From: JAUREX01 sp044356825
Lineage (GTDB): Bacteria > Pseudomonadota > Alphaproteobacteria > Rhodobacterales > Rhodobacteraceae
Assembly (NCBI GenBank): GCA_044356825.1
Contig: JBIKVM010000044.1
Span: 1-17,677 of the forward strand
Length of the DNA stretch: 17,677 nt
Direction of reading: 5' to 3'
Below the pieces are notes generated by a model. The model did not search any database. It was not told the DNA's origin and worked only from the letters and a program-made list of their open reading frames with translations. Shown here piece by piece: positions 14,315 through 17,677 of the stretch. The translations under genes were made by a program, and so were the position numbers. Positions within the stretch are counted from its first letter, which is position 1. Each line of letters begins with the position of its first letter.

Positions 14315-15177
14315 CGCACATCCTCGACGTCGAACATGTCGCGCAGGCCATCGCCCAGAAGGTTGAACCCCAGCGCCACGAACAAGATTGCGCCGGCGGG
14401 CAGCATGGACTCCCACCAGAAGTCGGGCAGATACTCGGCTCCGGCCGCAACCATCGTCCCCAGATCCGGGGTCGGTGGCTGGATCCCGAGGCCGAGGAAC
14501 GACAGGCTCGCGCCGATCAAGATCACGAAGCCCGCGTCGAGCGAAGTCTTGACCGCGATTGCGGAGACGCAGTTGGGGAGGATCTCGCGGAACAGGATGT
14601 GGGCCTTGGATGCGCCAAGTGTTTCAGCGGCCTCGATGTATTCCTGGCTCCTGATCTGCCGTGTGATCGAGAAGATGAGCCGGGTGTGCCATGTCCACCA
14701 CAGCACGGCGATCGCGAGCATCGCGTTCGTGAGCGACGGCGCAGCAACGGCCGCGACCGCGAGCGCCATCACAAGCGGCGGGATCGCCAGCGCGATGTCG
14801 GTCAGACGCATGATCACGATTTCCGTCCACCCGCCGAAGTAGCCCGCCAACAGTCCCATCAGGGTGCCAAAGGGCACGGCGACGATCAGCACGACGAAGG
14901 CGAGCGTCAGCGACACCCGCAGCCCGAAGATCACGCGGGTGAAGTTATCACGGCCCACATTGTCGGTGCCGAACCAGTGCTCGAGGCTCGGGGGCTGGTG
15001 GCGGTTTCGGAAATCGACGAAGGACCCGGCATGTTCGGGAAACGGCGTGATCCACGGGGCGAGAATGGCGGCCAGCACGCAAAGAAGCACGATGGCCGCT
15101 CCGACCACGGCTGTCGGATTGCGGCTGAAACGATACCAGTTCTGCCAGGCGTTCGAGAGGGGTTCGGTCGCGCTCAT
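14311..15177 (-). CDS. ABC transporter permease, DppC/OppC-like
   Basis: Inner-membrane permease of 288 residues. The N-terminal OppC-type segment (N-P-T-A-V-V-G, hydrophobic 22-42) is followed by H-W-F-G-T-D-N-V-G-R-D (67-77), a hallmark of DppC. About five further membrane segments follow, with the ATPase-docking EAA loop at 181-203 (I-E-A-A-E-T-L-G-A-S). The ATG at 15177 overlaps the DppB-like stop by 4 bp; the frame is open back to 15825, but that part is a shadow of the neighbouring permease. Together with DppB it forms the channel for a dipeptide-, opine- or nickel-type importer. Confidence 0.94.
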   Translation of the reverse strand: MSATEPLSNAWQNWYRFSRNPTAVVGAAIVLLCVLAAILAPWITPFPEHAGSFVDFRNRHQPPSLEHWFGTDNVGRDNFTRVIFGLRVSLTLAFVVLIVAVPFGTLMGLLAGYFGGWTEIVIMRLTDIALAIPPLVMALAVAAVAAPSLTNAMLAIAVLWWTWHTRLIFSITRQIRSQEYIEAAETLGASKAHILFREILPNCVSAIAVKTSLDAGFVILIGASLSFLGLGIQPPTPDLGTMVAAGAEYLPDFWWESMLPAGAILFVALGFNLLGDGLRDMFDVEDVR

Positions 15178-16196
15178 GCCCGCCGGCCCCGGATGCGCAC
15201 GCGCGGGTCGAGCACGCCCACGAGCAGGTCGATCAGCAGGTTGACGACGACGAAGAAAGCGCCGCTGACCATGACCACGCCCATGATGGCGTTCAGATCC
15301 TTTTGCGTGATCGCACGAATGCCATAGGCCGCCATGCCCGGCCAGGCGAAGATCAGTTCGACGACGAAGGCACCCCCGATCAGGCTCGCGAATTCCAGCC
15401 CGAGGATCGTCATGGGCGGCACGAAGGCAGGGCGGAGCTGATACTTGAACAGTCGTACCGATGTGGGAATGCCGAAGGCGCGTGCGGCCTCGATATAGTC
15501 CTGCCGGCTGACGTCGATCATGCTGGCCCGGGTGATTCGGGCGATCTGGCCCATCGTTGCCAGCGACAGCGCCAGCGATGGCAAGAGTAGATGCCGGAGC
15601 GCCTCGCCCAGCACATCGAGGCGCCCTGCCATTAGGCTGTCCAGAACGATGAGGCCGGTCGGGCCGGAGAACTCCATGTCGGGCGGAAGGCGGCCCGTGG
15701 TCGGCAGCACCTGCAGGACGTACCCCGCCAGCACTTGCAGAAGCAGCGCGATGAAGAATGACGGCATCACCGCACTCACGATCGCGATGGCCCGTACGAG
15801 CGTGTCGGGCCAGCTGTCCTTCCATCGCGCAGCCGCGACGCCCAGCGGCACCCCGAGCACAACCGCGATCAGGATCGTTGTCAGCACCAGTTCGAGAGTG
15901 GCCGGGAATGTCTGGGCGATGTCGTTGTTGACCGACTGCTCCGTTAGCAGCGACCGTCCGAGTTCCCCCTCGGCCAAGCCCGACAGGAACAGCCCGTATT
16001 GCTGGATCAGCGGCAGGTTGAGGCCGAGTTTCTCTCGCAGCGCGTCGACCATCTCTGGCGTCGCCGTGGGGCCCAGCGCCATCCGGGCCGGATCACCCGG
16101 CACCACCCGCGCGATCAGGAAGATCACGACCGAGAGGCCGATCAGGACCAGGAGCGACCACAGCACCCGTCGCGTGAGGAAGGCCGCGAATTCCAT
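15174..16196 (-). CDS. ABC transporter permease, DppB/OppB-like
   Basis: Inner-membrane permease of 340 residues. The N-terminus, with T-R-R-V-L at 8-12, a first membrane helix at about 11-30 and V-V-P-G-D-P at 31-36, is typical of DppB. The EAA loop is at 236-256 (I-E-A-A-R-A-F-G-I-P). The start ATG at 16196 follows a GATGGGG leader. It lies 56 bp after the binding-protein stop, with a strong hairpin in between, and overlaps the DppC-like gene by 4 bp. Length and motif spacing are normal for the family. Confidence 0.94.
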   Translation of the reverse strand: MEFAAFLTRRVLWSLLVLIGLSVVIFLIARVVPGDPARMALGPTATPEMVDALREKLGLNLPLIQQYGLFLSGLAEGELGRSLLTEQSVNNDIAQTFPATLELVLTTILIAVVLGVPLGVAAARWKDSWPDTLVRAIAIVSAVMPSFFIALLLQVLAGYVLQVLPTTGRLPPDMEFSGPTGLIVLDSLMAGRLDVLGEALRHLLLPSLALSLATMGQIARITRASMIDVSRQDYIEAARAFGIPTSVRLFKYQLRPAFVPPMTILGLEFASLIGGAFVVELIFAWPGMAAYGIRAITQKDLNAIMGVVMVSGAFFVVVNLLIDLLVGVLDPRVRIRGRRA

Positions 16197-16212
16197 CTTG
16201 CCCCATCAAGCT

Positions 16213-16245
16213 CGGAGGCCCGGCCACAGGAGGGCCGGGCCTCCG
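16213..16245 (-). terminator. Intercistronic hairpin after the binding-protein gene, possible attenuator
   Basis: A perfect 13-bp stem, CGGAGGCCCGGCC (16213-16225) and GGCCGGGCCTCCG (16233-16245), with a 7-base loop. It lies between the family-5 binding protein (stop at 16253) and the first permease (start at 16196). No T-tract follows on the minus strand. Such hairpins commonly raise binding-protein mRNA over permease mRNA by partial termination or by blocking 3' decay; which applies here is unknown. Confidence 0.7.
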
Positions 16246-16252
16246 TATCCGC

Positions 16253-17677
16253 TCAGCAGCCCCAGGAGTAGCGGTGGAAGTCGTATTCGAACGACTGCAT
16301 CGGCACCACATGGAACCCCTTGAGGCAGGTATCGATGGCGTGCTGCTGGGTCTGCGCCAGCAGCGGCACGCTGAGCATCATGTCCATTAGCTTGCGCTGA
16401 AGATCCTGATAGATCGCCGCTTGTGCCGCCACGTCGCCCGTTGCGCGGGCCGCATCGATCATCGCGTCAATCTCGGGGTTCTGCAGCCATTCCATGCTGG
16501 CCCAGGTGCCAGCCGAAGAAGAGTGATACTGCGTGAAGAACATGGAATCGGGGCTCGGATAGGTCGGGCCGAAGAAGATCTGGTTGACGTTGGGCGAGGT
16601 CGCGACATCAGCCGCGATCTCGGTGATCCGGTTCCACGGATCGGGCTGCTGGGTGACGACGAATCCGAGTTGCTCGAGATTGGCTTGCAAGAGCAGGCTG
16701 ATCTCTTCCTCGAAGGTCGCGCCGGCGACGTAGCCAAGCGTGATCGGGATGGGCTTGCCCGCGTAGGAGGACTTGGCGACCTCTTCGGCCGCCTTGGCCA
16801 GATCGTAGGTCGGGGCAGCCACGTCGGCGGCGTGGAACTGCGCGAACCCTGCCGGCAGCGGCGTGTTCATCGCCTCGCCCGGGAAGATGACTTCGCGGAT
16901 CGTGCTGTAGTCGGTGGCATAGGCGATGGCGCGGCGGATGTGGATGTCATCGGTCGGCGCCAGCTTGCTGTTGAGCTTGAGGTAGAAGGCCGTGACGGTG
17001 GGCTGGCTCACGACGTCGAAGCGGTCCATCTCGTCGAGCGCGGCCAGCGTCTCGGGCGACTGGAACTGGCTGGTCATCGTCAGCTCGCCGCTCGCGGCCA
17101 TCGCGCGGACGGTGGCTTCGTCATTGGTGATGATCATGCGGACTTCGTCGATCTTGCCCTCGGGCCAGCCGCCCCAATAGTCTTGGTCGGCCTCGATCAC
17201 CATCATGCTGCCGCGGTCCCAGGACTTGAGGGTGTAGGCGCCGGCGCCGGCCACGTTGTCGGCGAGCCAGGTCTGGCCATCATCCTGTCCGGCATTCTCG
17301 GCCACGACATCCGAGTTCAGGATCATGATCGCGGGAACCGTCGCCATGAAGGGCGCGAACGTCTTTTGCAGGGTGAAGGTCACGCTTCCGTCGCCGTTGT
17401 CCACGACCGAACCGGGGGCCAGAACGCCGGCAAAGAGGTTCGCCGGCCCCTGGTTGATACGCAGCAGACGCTCGACCGAATAGACAACATCCTTCGCCTC
17501 GACGGGGCTGCCATCGCTGAACGTGGCCGACGGGTTCAGCACAAAGGTCACGGAACTGGCATCGTCCGCGATGGTCCAGCTCGTGGCCAGTTGCGGCACG
17601 AGGTTGCCATCTCCATCGACGCTGATGAGGCCGTCATAGAGGTTCACGGCGGCCATGTAGTCGGTGTAGTCGCTGAT
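16253..17677 (-). CDS. ABC transporter substrate-binding protein, family 5 (DppA/OppA-like), 5' end cut by window edge
   Basis: A minus-strand frame is open from the right edge to the stop at 16253, about 474 codons. An internal ATG at 17656 is not the real start: the frame continues upstream (I-S-D-Y-T-D-Y) to the edge, and the signal peptide must lie outside the window. It reads as a periplasmic SBP_bac_5 protein. It shows N-L-Y-D-G-L-I (near the preserved N-terminus), L-A-T-S-W-T-I, F-S-D-G-S-P-V-E-A-K-D-V-V-Y-S, G-A-G-A-Y-T-L and I-R-R-A-I-A-Y-A-T-D-Y. It binds peptides, opines or other small organic ligands and delivers them to the DppB/C-like channel. The mature protein ends in S-W-G-C; with the cysteine in D-T-C-L-K this could form a C-terminal disulfide. 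It is the first known gene of the long operon. The ligand is unknown. Confidence 0.93.
   Translation of the reverse strand: MSDYTDYMAAVNLYDGLISVDGDGNLVPQLATSWTIADDASSVTFVLNPSATFSDGSPVEAKDVVYSVERLLRINQGPANLFAGVLAPGSVVDNGDGSVTFTLQKTFAPFMATVPAIMILNSDVVAENAGQDDGQTWLADNVAGAGAYTLKSWDRGSMMVIEADQDYWGGWPEGKIDEVRMIITNDEATVRAMAASGELTMTSQFQSPETLAALDEMDRFDVVSQPTVTAFYLKLNSKLAPTDDIHIRRAIAYATDYSTIREVIFPGEAMNTPLPAGFAQFHAADVAAPTYDLAKAAEEVAKSSYAGKPIPITLGYVAGATFEEEISLLLQANLEQLGFVVTQQPDPWNRITEIAADVATSPNVNQIFFGPTYPSPDSMFFTQYHSSSAGTWASMEWLQNPEIDAMIDAARATGDVAAQAAIYQDLQRKLMDMMLSVPLLAQTQQHAIDTCLKGFHVVPMQSFEYDFHRYSWGC

Noticed and set aside
1..17677. CRISPR arrays, tRNA or rRNA genes, insertion sequences, integrase or phage genes
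   Set aside because: I looked for regularly spaced repeats, transposase-like frames and RNA gene signatures and saw none. The window is continuous metabolic and transport operons.

Overview
This is a GC-rich window, free of rRNA, tRNA, phage and insertion-sequence genes, that encodes uptake and catabolism of small organic compounds. Codon use, protein style and the density of overlapping ABC-transporter operons suggest an alphaproteobacterium, most likely Rhodobacteraceae-like; this is inference and no marker gene is present. Fifteen protein-coding genes are supported. Two are cut by the window edges: the amidohydrolase on the left and the peptide-type binding protein on the right. No gene-free stretch exceeds about 130 bases.

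Left block (1-4134). A minus-strand operon runs enolase-superfamily enzyme (MLE subgroup, 3298-2198), Gfo/Idh/MocA oxidoreductase (2072-951), ACMSD-like amidohydrolase (920 to beyond the edge). The order suggests a short catabolic route, but the substrate is unknown. Divergent from it, on the plus strand, is a ModA-like periplasmic-binding-fold protein (3406-4098) with no signal peptide. A perfect hairpin (4111-4134) separates its end from the converging FAH gene.

Middle block (4151-8796). A fumarylacetoacetate hydrolase-family gene (minus strand) is divergent from a GntR/FCD regulator (plus strand). The regulator is followed by two NitT/TauT-type permeases and an NMT1-like binding protein. 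The short AT-rich gap between FAH and the regulator holds a TTGACA-17-TTTAAC promoter facing FAH, with an inverted repeat TGATTTA-N12-TAAATCA over its -10. This is a good candidate operator for the regulator. The transporter set has no ATPase gene next to it. A strong 13-bp hairpin (8767-8796) closes this block.

Right block (8865-17677). One long minus-strand operon runs family-5 binding protein, two Dpp/Opp-type permeases, two Dpp/Opp-type ATPases, a hydantoinase/oxoprolinase A-type protein, and two tandem DUF917 (S-Me-THD family) proteins. Most junctions overlap by 4 or 8 bp. A 13-bp hairpin after the binding-protein gene probably favours high expression of that protein over the rest. The logical reading is import of a small amide, cyclic imide/hydantoin-like or peptide-like compound, followed by ATP-dependent ring opening or hydrolysis by HyuA and the DUF917 pair. 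The actual substrate cannot be read from sequence.
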